The notes beneath the pieces were generated by a model. It had not been told where the DNA came from and made no database searches. It saw only the letters and a program-made list of their open reading frames with translations. Both the position numbers and the translations under genes were made by a program. A stretch of 13,210 nt of DNA from Terriglobia bacterium (GTDB lineage: Bacteria > Acidobacteriota > Terriglobia > UBA7540), in contig JASHSC010000517.1 of assembly GCA_030036915.1 (NCBI GenBank), forward strand, positions 1 through 13,210, given 5' to 3'. This document shows positions 1-6,210 of the stretch, piece after piece. Every line of letters begins with the position of its first letter. Position 1 is the stretch's first letter.

Positions 1-2
1 TA

Positions 3-602
3 CTTGGCGAGCTGGAAAATCTGGTCGCGGCACGCAAGGCAGATATCAGGATTCTGCTGATCGACCCGACTTGTGAACAAGCAAAGTTTCGATCTTACCG
101 GGAAGCGCTCTTTGAGAGTCCGACCTTAACGTGGAATGAATACGGGTCTCAACCCAAACTGCATGAAAATTCCGACCTCAACAGGGACACCGGATTGGCA
201 ATTCGAAACCTGAAGCGTATGGTCAAAGACATCGCCAGGCCAGGCGTCCCCACCGCGAAGCTCAGATTGCAGGTGGGGCAATACACAACAGCTCCTCACA
301 GTTTTCTATTGAGAGTTGATGATTCGGTTTTGGTTGAGCAATATCATTATGGGAAAGTCATCCCGGCTGAGCATGGATCGACTCACGCCATTTTGGGTAA
401 AGACATGCCTGTAATCGAGTTTGCCAACAAGGTACCGGATCGGACGCTGTTTGCCAGCTTGCCAGCCGACAGATGGAGGGAAATTGAACTGAGGCAGCCG
501 TTTAAGCTGCTTGAGGACCACTTCGAGTTCGCTTGGCCCTTGGCGAAAAAAATTGATTTGGAGGGGGATACGAATCATCAGCGTGCCTCGGAATCAGATT
601 AG
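3..602 (+). CDS. C-terminal part of an unrecognised protein (5' end outside window)
   Basis: The frame is open from the first bases of the window to a TAG at 600-602, giving 199 visible residues, so the gene starts upstream. A TTG at 195 could act as a start, but the open frame continues well above it and reads as protein, so I treat it as internal. Visible features are a hydrophobic strand followed by Asp-Pro (ILLIDPTC, around visible residue 17-24) and later a strand ending in RVDDSVLVEQYHYG (around visible residues 101-114). This layout, a short strand with D-P and then a strand carrying paired Asp and an aromatic-Gly turn, resembles the C-terminal effector or phospholipase-D-like domains attached to some bacterial signalling proteins. 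I see no HKD motif in the visible part. There is no signal peptide or membrane segment in what is visible. GC content looks lower than in the genes to the right, which may indicate transfer. The coding call is fairly safe; the family suggestion is weak. Confidence 0.65.
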   Translation, partial: LGELENLVAARKADIRILLIDPTCEQAKFRSYREALFESPTLTWNEYGSQPKLHENSDLNRDTGLAIRNLKRMVKDIARPGVPTAKLRLQVGQYTTAPHSFLLRVDDSVLVEQYHYGKVIPAEHGSTHAILGKDMPVIEFANKVPDRTLFASLPADRWREIELRQPFKLLEDHFEFAWPLAKKIDLEGDTNHQRASESD

Positions 603-876
603 CGCACAGCTCGATTCTTTGCGGACGGGAAAGCGCGCGCGGATTTCAATGCTTTCGACCACATTATCGGTCGCCGGCGAGGAGAACCACCTCGCGGGGA
701 AGATCAAATTTCCAAATAAATTGATAGCGCAAGGTCAAAAAAAGATCACCTTGGGTTTCAGGATAACTTATTGAAAATGCTAACTTTATCCCTTTCATCA
801 GAACATCTTGCTGAAAACAAGGTATTATTCTGAGCCCAACCGATTATCCGCAACAGGGGCAGTGACCAGCAGTTTT

Positions 877-944
877 GCCTGAGCCGAGCTCGGCAACCCA
901 CCCAATTTCCACTGGAGGCATCCAACGATTTTGCCGGCTCAGGC
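877..944. repeat. Inverted repeat enclosing a 12-bp palindrome
   Basis: The arms GCCTGAGCC (877-885) and GGCTCAGGC (936-944) are perfectly complementary over 9 bp. Overlapping the left arm is a perfect palindrome, GCCGAGCTCGGC (883-894), which competes with it for pairing. A smaller hairpin (TGGA/TCCA) lies in the loop. It sits upstream of the promoter candidate for the thioredoxin-like gene. It could be an operator region or the 3' hairpin of an upstream transcript, but no T-run follows. The pairing is plain in the sequence; the role is unknown. Confidence 0.5.
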
Positions 945-959
945 CTCTCCTCAAATTCC

Positions 960-989
960 TTGCCTCGCGCTGTGCCGGATTGGTAGGAT
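960..989 (+). promoter_or_regulatory. Weak sigma70-type promoter candidate for the thioredoxin-like gene
   Basis: TTGCCT at 960-965 and TAGGAT at 984-989 are separated by 18 bp. Each matches four of six consensus bases. Transcription would begin near 996, leaving a leader of about 40 bases that contains AGGAGG at 1023-1028. Confidence 0.35.
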
Positions 990-1035
990 TCGCAGTCAGA
1001 GTTGGCACTTACGCTTCATCCCAGGAGGCATGTTC

Positions 1036-1572
1036 GTGCAAGACGTTCGAACAGGAAGGAATTTGGTTTTGGCATTGTGCGTTTTCCTGTTGATTGGAGA
1101 TTCCCTTAGCGCAAGGGGCAGCAAGAAGTCGATTGATGCGAAGTCCGCGGAGGAAACACTTAGCTACGACGCCACGCGCGACCCCGCAAAGGATCTGCAA
1201 GCGGCAATCACCCTCGCGACGCAATCGCATCGGAAGATTCTACTGGAAGTGGGCGGCGACTGGTGCATCTATTGCAACATCATGGACCAGACGTTCGACA
1301 AGCATCCTCAACTGGTGCGCGAGCGGGATGAGAACTACGTGACCGTGAAGGTGAATTACAGCAAGGAAAATCCGAACGAAGCATTCCTCTCCAAATATCC
1401 GAAAATTCCGGCATACCCGCATTTCTTCGTTCTGGATTCCAAGGGCGTGTTGTTGCGTTCGCAACCCACTCACCCTTTTGAGCACGGGAACAAGTACAAC
1501 GCCGGCAAGATCGACGCATTTTTGAAGAAGGGGTTGCAGCCACCGCGTCACTGGTTGACGGATGTGGATTAG
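1036..1572 (+). CDS. Secreted thioredoxin-fold protein with a CxxC motif
   Basis: This 178-residue protein is predicted to be exported and to act in the periplasm as a thiol-disulfide exchange or folding factor. I chose the GTG at 1036 because AGGAGG (1023-1028) is 7 bases upstream. The ATG at 1030 is only one base from that site, and still earlier in-frame starts have no binding site. Residues 1-9 are polar with two Arg, 10-21 are hydrophobic, and SLSA-RG around residue 26 fits a signal peptidase I site. The motif WCIYC (Cys77 and Cys80) and the cis-proline context IPAYP (Pro128) mark a thioredoxin fold of the Thioredoxin_7/DUF255-like sort rather than classical WCGPC thioredoxin. The last 11 bases overlap the start of the heparinase-fold gene, so the two are probably translated together. 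Fold assignment is firm; the partner is unknown. Confidence 0.85.
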   Translation: MQDVRTGRNLVLALCVFLLIGDSLSARGSKKSIDAKSAEETLSYDATRDPAKDLQAAITLATQSHRKILLEVGGDWCIYCNIMDQTFDKHPQLVRERDENYVTVKVNYSKENPNEAFLSKYPKIPAYPHFFVLDSKGVLLRSQPTHPFEHGNKYNAGKIDAFLKKGLQPPRHWLTDVD

Positions 1573-3451
1573 CACGGAATCCGCCAATCTGGACGGCCTG
1601 GAGCGCCGCTTCGGCGCCGGGCGTGCGCTCGCGAAACTCGCGGCAATACGCTGGGCATTTAGCGCGTTGCCGGGGCTCACGGGCACGCTTCTGGAAATCT
1701 CCGCCGCGGGATTTGCGCGCGCGCCCATTCCGCGATTCTCCTCGCCCCACGTCCGAGAAATTGCTCCCGCACTGAATGACGATCTGTTGGACCTCTACGG
1801 CCGCACGGGACAGACGCTCGGCAACCGCTTCACGTTCTTCGATTCATCGCAAACCTTCGACGCGGGCATCGATTGGGAGCCGCGGCAAAGCGCGGGCTGG
1901 CGCGCCGAACTTCACTCCTTCGACTACGCGCTGGAGCTGGCCGTCACCTTCCGCATTTCGCGCGAGGAGAAATATGCGCGCCACTTGCGCTACCTCATCG
2001 CGGATTGGATCGCGGCGAATCCGCCGGCCGCCGGAACGGGCTGGCAGGCGTGGGTTCTAGCCAGGCGAGTGCGCAACTGGATGCTCGCGGCGGATTCCGC
2101 GCGCAGCAATTGGGAGGGCGACGCGCAATTCCGCGATCTGGTGGCGAAGAGCCTGGCTTTGCAACTGGCATTTCTGCTCAGCCAGCTCGATTCCCTGCCC
2201 GCCGCCCGGCTGGACGCTTCCCGCGCGCTTCTCTGCGCCGGCCGGTTTTTTGCCGGAAGCAAGGCGCGCGAAGCTCGCGATGCAGGCCTTGATCTCCTCC
2301 GGAGCGCACTGGCAGGTGCCCGGGCCGAACCGTGGCCAAATGCCTGCCTGGAGAGGGCGCGAGCGCTCGCGGAATGGGCTCTTCTTTCAACTCCCAGCGC
2401 GGACTCGGCGTGGCTGCAGGGCGAGTTGCGCGCCTCATTGGACGAATTGGAATCGCTGCTGATGCCCAACGGGGCGCTGCCGCTGCTTGGTCCCAAGGCG
2501 CGGCTGAATCACGACGATCTCTCGGACCTCGCGGCGCTCGCGGCGGTATTGCTCGATAGCCCGGAGTGGAAATGCCACGCAGGGAGATTCGGCATTCTGC
2601 CTCACCTCTGGCTGGGCGAGGACGGCAAGCGACGATACGAGAGCCTGCAGGAACTCGCCTGCCCTCCACGCGACCACGCGGACGCAGCGAGCGAAATCCT
2701 GCGCCTGGTCGGCTCGCAAGACTCAGTGCTGATGGTCGCTGCGCACCTGCCGCAATCGGCGGAAGAGCACCAGGACTTCTCGAGCTACGAGCTCACGCTG
2801 AATGACCATCGCGTGGTGGTGGATTCCGGAGGATTCTCGCCGGAGGAATCGGCCTACTTCCCGAGCGCTCGCGCCCATAATCTCCTTTTGGTGGATGGGC
2901 GCAACCCGCAGTGGCAGGGCGCGACGGCTTCGCCCGATGTGGAATTGGAATTCCCGGGCGATTGCGCCCGCCTGCTGCTTGGTGATCCCGGGTTTCTGCA
3001 TCTGGGAATTCAGCACCGCCGCGCCTGGTTTCGCTTGCGGAATCACGACTGGCTGATTCTGGATTGGCTCGAGGGACAAGGGGTTCACCGCTGCACGAGT
3101 TTGATGCACTTCTATCCCACGTTTGAAATTATCACGGGAGAGCATCGAATCTTGGCGCGCAGCCGCGGTCGCAGCATCGAGGTAATTCCGGTGGGCGGCG
3201 CGAGGCCGCAGGCTTCCGTTTCGCGCGGGGATGATGCGCAATTCCCCGGCTGGTATTCACCGGAATTCGGAATCAAGTTTGCCTCTGCGGTCCTGATTCT
3301 CGATTGGGCGGAGGTGGAATTGCCCTGGGTCGGCGGCGCGCTTATCACCACGGAAGCGAATCAACCCATCCGGCAGGCGAATGTAATCCCACGGCAAGGC
3401 AGCATGAGCCTGGAAATCGGCGGCAGGACTTTTGATTGCCGGATGAAATGA
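1562..3451 (+). CDS. Heparinase II/III-fold protein (PL12-like polysaccharide lyase family)
   Basis: This 629-residue protein has the two-part architecture of heparinase II/III relatives: an alpha-helical toroid (about 70-340) and a beta-sandwich (about 375-600). The N-terminal domain carries GNRFTFFD (87-94), GIDWEPRQ (102-109) and AGWRAELHSFDYALELA (111-127), typical of the family. The sandwich carries EEHQDFSSYEL (401-411), DSGGF (421-425) and SARAHNLLLVDG (435-446), matching the conserved His/Asp and R-x-HN positions. Relatives cleave acidic polysaccharides by beta-elimination or sit in exopolysaccharide clusters. No signal peptide is evident, unusual for a secreted lyase. The stretches where active-site Asn-His and Tyr normally lie read RLDASRALLCAGRFF (216-230) and LPLLGPKARLNHDD (306-319), so catalysis is uncertain. 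The ATG overlaps the upstream gene by 11 bases and has no clear binding site, suggesting translational coupling. Family confidence is high; substrate and activity are not known. Confidence 0.85.
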   Translation: MWISTESANLDGLERRFGAGRALAKLAAIRWAFSALPGLTGTLLEISAAGFARAPIPRFSSPHVREIAPALNDDLLDLYGRTGQTLGNRFTFFDSSQTFDAGIDWEPRQSAGWRAELHSFDYALELAVTFRISREEKYARHLRYLIADWIAANPPAAGTGWQAWVLARRVRNWMLAADSARSNWEGDAQFRDLVAKSLALQLAFLLSQLDSLPAARLDASRALLCAGRFFAGSKAREARDAGLDLLRSALAGARAEPWPNACLERARALAEWALLSTPSADSAWLQGELRASLDELESLLMPNGALPLLGPKARLNHDDLSDLAALAAVLLDSPEWKCHAGRFGILPHLWLGEDGKRRYESLQELACPPRDHADAASEILRLVGSQDSVLMVAAHLPQSAEEHQDFSSYELTLNDHRVVVDSGGFSPEESAYFPSARAHNLLLVDGRNPQWQGATASPDVELEFPGDCARLLLGDPGFLHLGIQHRRAWFRLRNHDWLILDWLEGQGVHRCTSLMHFYPTFEIITGEHRILARSRGRSIEVIPVGGARPQASVSRGDDAQFPGWYSPEFGIKFASAVLILDWAEVELPWVGGALITTEANQPIRQANVIPRQGSMSLEIGGRTFDCRMK

Positions 3452-3469
3452 AGACGCCTGGGATTCAAC

Positions 3470-4252
3470 TTACTTGCCGGTGATGAAGGAAAACCAGCGC
3501 CGCTTAAGCCCCCGGGCCTTGAATTCCGCGGCGTCCGGCTGAGGCGGCAGAGGGCGCCCGTTGATGACGGCTTCGGGGTTTTGCTGCGAAAGCAGGTCGG
3601 CGATTTCCTGCCCTTTTTCCTCCGCCACCCTGTCGTAACAGCGGGAAAGAATCGGCGGACGCCGCTTCAGGTCGTGCGCGTCGGTGGCAAAAAAGTGAAC
3701 TGAGCCCGCGTCGATTAATCGTTCCGCAACCTTACGAGCCCTTGAGCCGAAACCGTTCGTGTAAGATTGCGCCGTCAGCTGCACCAGGCAACCGAGGGAA
3801 ACCCAGTGCTCAAGAACCTCCGGCCTGCGCTGGAGGAGCGGATTCCGTTCCGGGTGCGTGATGATCGGCTTAAGCCCAGCCACCTGGATTTCGTAATAGA
3901 CGCGATTGAGATTCTCGGGAATGAACTGGTCGGGGAGCTCAACCAGGAGATATGGCGTTTGATTAATGGTGAAATCTCGTGAGTCCTGCAAGCAGACCTG
4001 AATGTTGTCATATGAAAGGTGAAAGTCGCAGCCCAGCAGCAGCCGGGGCTTCTCGCCGACCTTTTCCTGGATCTCCCGAATGAGTTGCCGGTTGAGACCG
4101 GGATCAAACGTGTAGCTGTAATTGCTGTGCGGGGTCGCCACCAGATGCGTGATGCCGTCCTTTGCCGCCATGCGGCACATTTCGGCCGCCTCTTCAAGCG
4201 ACCTTGCTCCGTCATCTACGCCCGGCAAAGGGTGACAGTGGATATCAATCAT
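3470..4252 (-). CDS. CpsB/CapC/YwqE-type PHP-domain tyrosine phosphatase
   Basis: This 260-residue protein belongs to the manganese-dependent protein-tyrosine phosphatases that reverse phosphorylation of polysaccharide co-polymerase kinases (CpsB, CapC, YwqE), and so tune capsule or exopolysaccharide chain length. It begins with the family's hallmark MIDIHCHPLPGVDDG, with metal ligands His4 and His6. Further ligand motifs are TPHSN (His42), GCDFH (Asp76), VELP (Glu105), THPERN (His133) and ATDAH (Asp191, His193). Length is normal for the family. No signal or membrane segment is seen, which fits a cytoplasmic enzyme. The start is fixed by the N-terminal motif even though no good Shine-Dalgarno sequence precedes it; a hairpin occupies that region (4263-4284). 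The gene converges with the heparinase-fold gene, 18 bases apart, with no clear terminator between them. No cognate tyrosine kinase lies in the window. Gene symbols vary in this family, so none is given. Confidence 0.92.
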   Translation of the reverse strand: MIDIHCHPLPGVDDGARSLEEAAEMCRMAAKDGITHLVATPHSNYSYTFDPGLNRQLIREIQEKVGEKPRLLLGCDFHLSYDNIQVCLQDSRDFTINQTPYLLVELPDQFIPENLNRVYYEIQVAGLKPIITHPERNPLLQRRPEVLEHWVSLGCLVQLTAQSYTNGFGSRARKVAERLIDAGSVHFFATDAHDLKRRPPILSRCYDRVAEEKGQEIADLLSQQNPEAVINGRPLPPQPDAAEFKARGLKRRWFSFITGK

Positions 4253-4262
4253 ATTCAGCCAG

Positions 4263-4284
4263 GAGAGTTTGTGGACAAACGCTC
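4263..4284 (-). promoter_or_regulatory. Small palindromic hairpin just upstream of the phosphatase start
   Basis: GTTTGT (4267-4272) and ACAAAC (4275-4280) pair, flanked by GAG (4263-4265) and CTC (4282-4284) after one mismatch. It lies 11 bases upstream of the phosphatase start codon, where the ribosome would bind, and no Shine-Dalgarno sequence is present. It could be an operator or a translational control hairpin. Confidence 0.35.
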
Positions 4285-4395
4285 AGGCGTTTCCCGGCGA
4301 CTTGGCACCGAACTATCATCTCAAAGTGACAACTTAAATGAGCAGAAGCGGAGAGCAACGTGTTACTCAGGAACGAGCAGGGCATTTCGCGAGTT

Positions 4396-4426
4396 AGGAT
4401 AGCACGCCTGATAGCAAACCCGTCAA
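4396..4426 (-). promoter_or_regulatory. Promoter candidate for the phosphatase gene
   Basis: Read on the minus strand, TTGACG (4426-4421) is followed after 19 bases by TATCCT (4401-4396), with TGC directly before it as an extended -10 feature. The spacing is on the long side. It would give a leader of about 135 bases. Confidence 0.4.
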
Positions 4427-4767
4427 CAAGATTAGCAGGAGTACGCTTCATCCACTTGAACTCTACTCTTGAATCACGCCAAATGCGGTGCGGGCAGATA
4501 ACTAACGGATCATATCGAAAAGGTTAATTCTGGGACATATTGTCATCCAAGCACGAAGGTCATCTGACAATGCAAGCGGGTATCAAGCGTCTCTTTTGCC
4601 ACCGATTTTTTGCAGAATTCTGTATTTAGAATTTCAAATATAGAAGAATTTTATAGCCATGGTCCTCGTGTTTGGCGTCAACCTCTCGCACATCTCGAAT
4701 ATCTTATTTGCGATTAAGGAGTTACAAGTGCTGCGAACCAGGAGGAGATTTGGCTTTAGTTGGAATC

Positions 4768-4893
4768 CGGCTTGCTCTATGCGTAATCGAGCCGATGTCG
4801 GACATACCTAGAGGGTAGCCAGCAGCGGCTCGGAGTTTAGACCCAAGACCCGACGCTTGGAGGGGGGAGATTGCTTCCCCCTCATTTTATTTT
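4768..4893 (+). ncRNA. Candidate orphan structured RNA ending in an intrinsic terminator
   Basis: Several paired segments follow each other with no reading frame. CGAGCCG (4788-4794) pairs with CGGCTCG (4826-4832), enclosing two small hairpins, ATGT/ACAT (4795-4805) and TACC/GGTA (4805-4817). Next, CCAAG (4843-4847) pairs with CTTGG (4856-4860). Last comes a 10-bp terminator stem (4860-4883) and T-rich tail. The same CGAGCCG can pair instead with CGGCTTG (4768-4774), also over 7 bp, so two exclusive folds are possible, as in riboswitches and attenuators. No gene follows for 400 bases, so an independent small RNA is more likely than a leader. The 5' end is uncertain because I see no convincing promoter. 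It does not match the riboswitch classes, 6S RNA or tmRNA that I can recognise by eye. Acidobacterial orphan RNA motifs exist, but I cannot compare it with their consensus from memory. Confidence 0.45.
4860..4893 (+). terminator. Strong Rho-independent terminator
   Basis: GAGGGGGGAG (4860-4869) and CTTCCCCCTC (4874-4883) form a 10-bp stem with one G-U pair and the four-base loop ATTG. The T-rich run ATTTTATTTT (4884-4893) follows. There is no T-run on the other side, so it works in the + direction only. The nearest + gene upstream ends 1.4 kb earlier, with a minus-strand gene between. Confidence 0.85.
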
Positions 4894-5254
4894 AGGCCCA
4901 CTCACCGCAATTCGATCAATTCATGCCTGCGGGGTAAAGTTGACCTCCGAATAAGTCTTAAGGGTCCGTCAAAATATTCTGGCCCAGCGACCATCCAGTG
5001 AGCGACCACCCAAAATAAGACGGAGTTTGTAACCGTGCATGCCTACTATCTGGGTGAATGAGGAAGCTAAAGTCGGGAATTCGGGCAGCAGCGATGAAAA
5101 CTCATCGAGTTAGAACCATGCGATACAACCCGGCTGCCACATTTAGGAGACAAAGTACGGAGGGGGATGGTGAAAGCTGAAATAGGTCCTGTCGGCGTAA
5201 CTTTTTGGCCGCCGGCGAGTTCATGAGGTTTAGTGGAGCTTAGGGTTCAGCTCA

Positions 5255-5283
5255 TTGACACATTTCACAGCGTTTGTTAGATT
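5255..5283 (+). promoter_or_regulatory. Sigma70-type promoter of the lipoprotein/ABC cluster
   Basis: A perfect -35, TTGACA (5255-5260), is followed after exactly 17 bp by TAGATT (5278-5283), four of six matches to the -10 consensus. Transcription should start near 5290, only about six bases before the TTG start of the first gene, leaving almost no leader. Confidence 0.7.
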
Positions 5284-5295
5284 GGAAAGTGACGC

Positions 5296-6210
5296 TTGCG
5301 AACAAAAACGATTGAGAGAGCAAGGGCATTCTCGGTATCCGTTATCGCCGCGCTGCTCCTGGCCACGCCCGGGTGCTTGGTGCGGAAGGTGGCGCACATC
5401 CACGCCCCTGACCAGAACCCACCTGAAGAAGCGACTCTCGCTCAACTTGTCGACAAGATAAATGCCTGGAGCGCAGGGATTCGAACCTTGAAGGCGACAG
5501 TCGACCTGGCGCCCACGGCAGGGTCGGTTTATTCCGGTTCACTGACGGAGTATCACGATGTGACGGGCTACATCCTGTTGCAAAGGCCGTCGGACATTCA
5601 CCTGCTGGGGCTGGCACCGCTGATTCGGACCACGATCTTTGACATGGTTTCAAACGGCGAGGAATTTCGACTCAACATTCCTTCCAAGCACAAATTTATC
5701 ATTGGCAAGAACACGTTCCACCACGCTACCAAAAACGCGCTTGAGAATCTGCGGCCGCAGCACATTTCGGAGGCGCTGACCGTCCCCCCCATCGATGAGG
5801 AGCACGAATCGCCCTCCTACCGCGTCGAAAATCAAAGCCGCAGGGAGCGGCGGCGGTATTATGCGGTTTACATTGACGATACGACCCCCGGGCGCCCCGT
5901 GTCGCTCAGCCGCATAGTTTGGTTTGACAGGTCGGACCTGCAAATAGCGCGCATCCAATTCTACGAGCCCGACGGCTCCTACGCGGAGGACGTGCGCTAT
6001 TCCGACTACCAGGACTTCCAGGGAATTCAATACCCCACGCACATCGAAATAACCCGCCCCGCTGAGGATTACGAACTCGCCATCACCGTTGAGAAGGCGC
6101 AATTCAATGACCCGATTCCGCCGGACAAGTTTGAATTGAAAAGGCCCGAGGGATCGGAACTGGTGGATTTGACCGCCGATAAGTCCGAGGAACACCCCGT
6201 TGGTCAATAA
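5296..6210 (+). CDS. Probable lipoprotein with LolA/LolB-like (DUF4292-like) fold
   Basis: This 304-residue protein is predicted to be exported and lipid-anchored. The TTG at 5296 is the only start that keeps the signal sequence, because a TGA lies two codons upstream and the next in-frame start falls beyond the signal. Residues 1-10 are basic, 12-24 are hydrophobic, and ATPGC places the lipidated Cys at residue 27. The lipobox is non-standard because Thr and Pro replace the usual -3 and -2 residues, so anchoring is likely rather than certain. The rest (about 45-290) alternates beta strands, with GYILLQRPSDIHLLGLAP, DGSYAEDVRYSDYQDFQGI and YPTHIEI segments. These recall the half-barrel of LolA/LolB and DUF4292 proteins, which bind acyl chains of lipoproteins. 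GGAAAG at 5284-5289 could act as ribosome site only if transcription began further upstream than the promoter implies. It overlaps the permease gene by 11 bases. Confidence 0.8.
   Translation: MRTKTIERARAFSVSVIAALLLATPGCLVRKVAHIHAPDQNPPEEATLAQLVDKINAWSAGIRTLKATVDLAPTAGSVYSGSLTEYHDVTGYILLQRPSDIHLLGLAPLIRTTIFDMVSNGEEFRLNIPSKHKFIIGKNTFHHATKNALENLRPQHISEALTVPPIDEEHESPSYRVENQSRRERRRYYAVYIDDTTPGRPVSLSRIVWFDRSDLQIARIQFYEPDGSYAEDVRYSDYQDFQGIQYPTHIEITRPAEDYELAITVEKAQFNDPIPPDKFELKRPEGSELVDLTADKSEEHPVGQ

Larger units (their letters stand above)
603..1035. other. Non-coding stretch between the partial gene and the thioredoxin-like gene
   Basis: No convincing gene lies here. A second frame overlaps the end of the first gene and stays open to a TGA at 772-774. 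It sits behind a strong purine run (GGAGGGGG, 560-567) but has no normal start codon at a suitable distance, so I do not call it. The right half holds an inverted repeat with a nested palindrome (877-944), a weak promoter candidate (960-989) and the ribosome binding site of the next gene (AGGAGG, 1023-1028). Confidence 0.6.
4253..5295. other. Gene-free kilobase with lower GC content
   Basis: About one kilobase separates the divergently transcribed phosphatase and lipoprotein genes. I find no frame here that reads like protein. The only open frames are under 75 codons and have no credible ribosome sites. Contents I can name are the phosphatase leader and promoter (4263-4426), an AT-rich stretch (about 4600-4670), a structured RNA candidate ending in a terminator (4768-4893), and the lipoprotein promoter (5255-5283). 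The segment 4894-5254 shows only a short direct repeat (GCGACCA twice, around 4987 and 5003) and nothing else that I recognise. The base composition and lack of genes could mark the scar of a lost or decayed insertion, but no terminal repeats were seen. Confidence 0.55.

Noticed and set aside
1030..1035. ATG at 1030 as the thioredoxin-like start
   Set aside because: It is one base from AGGAGG, too close for initiation; the GTG at 1036 has ideal spacing.
4245..4451. Small minus-strand frame overlapping the phosphatase start
   Set aside because: It has no ribosome site or family resemblance and overlaps the phosphatase leader and promoter candidate.
4894..5254. Possible insertion sequence scar
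   Set aside because: Apart from one 7-base direct repeat I see no terminal inverted repeats, target duplication or transposase remnant.
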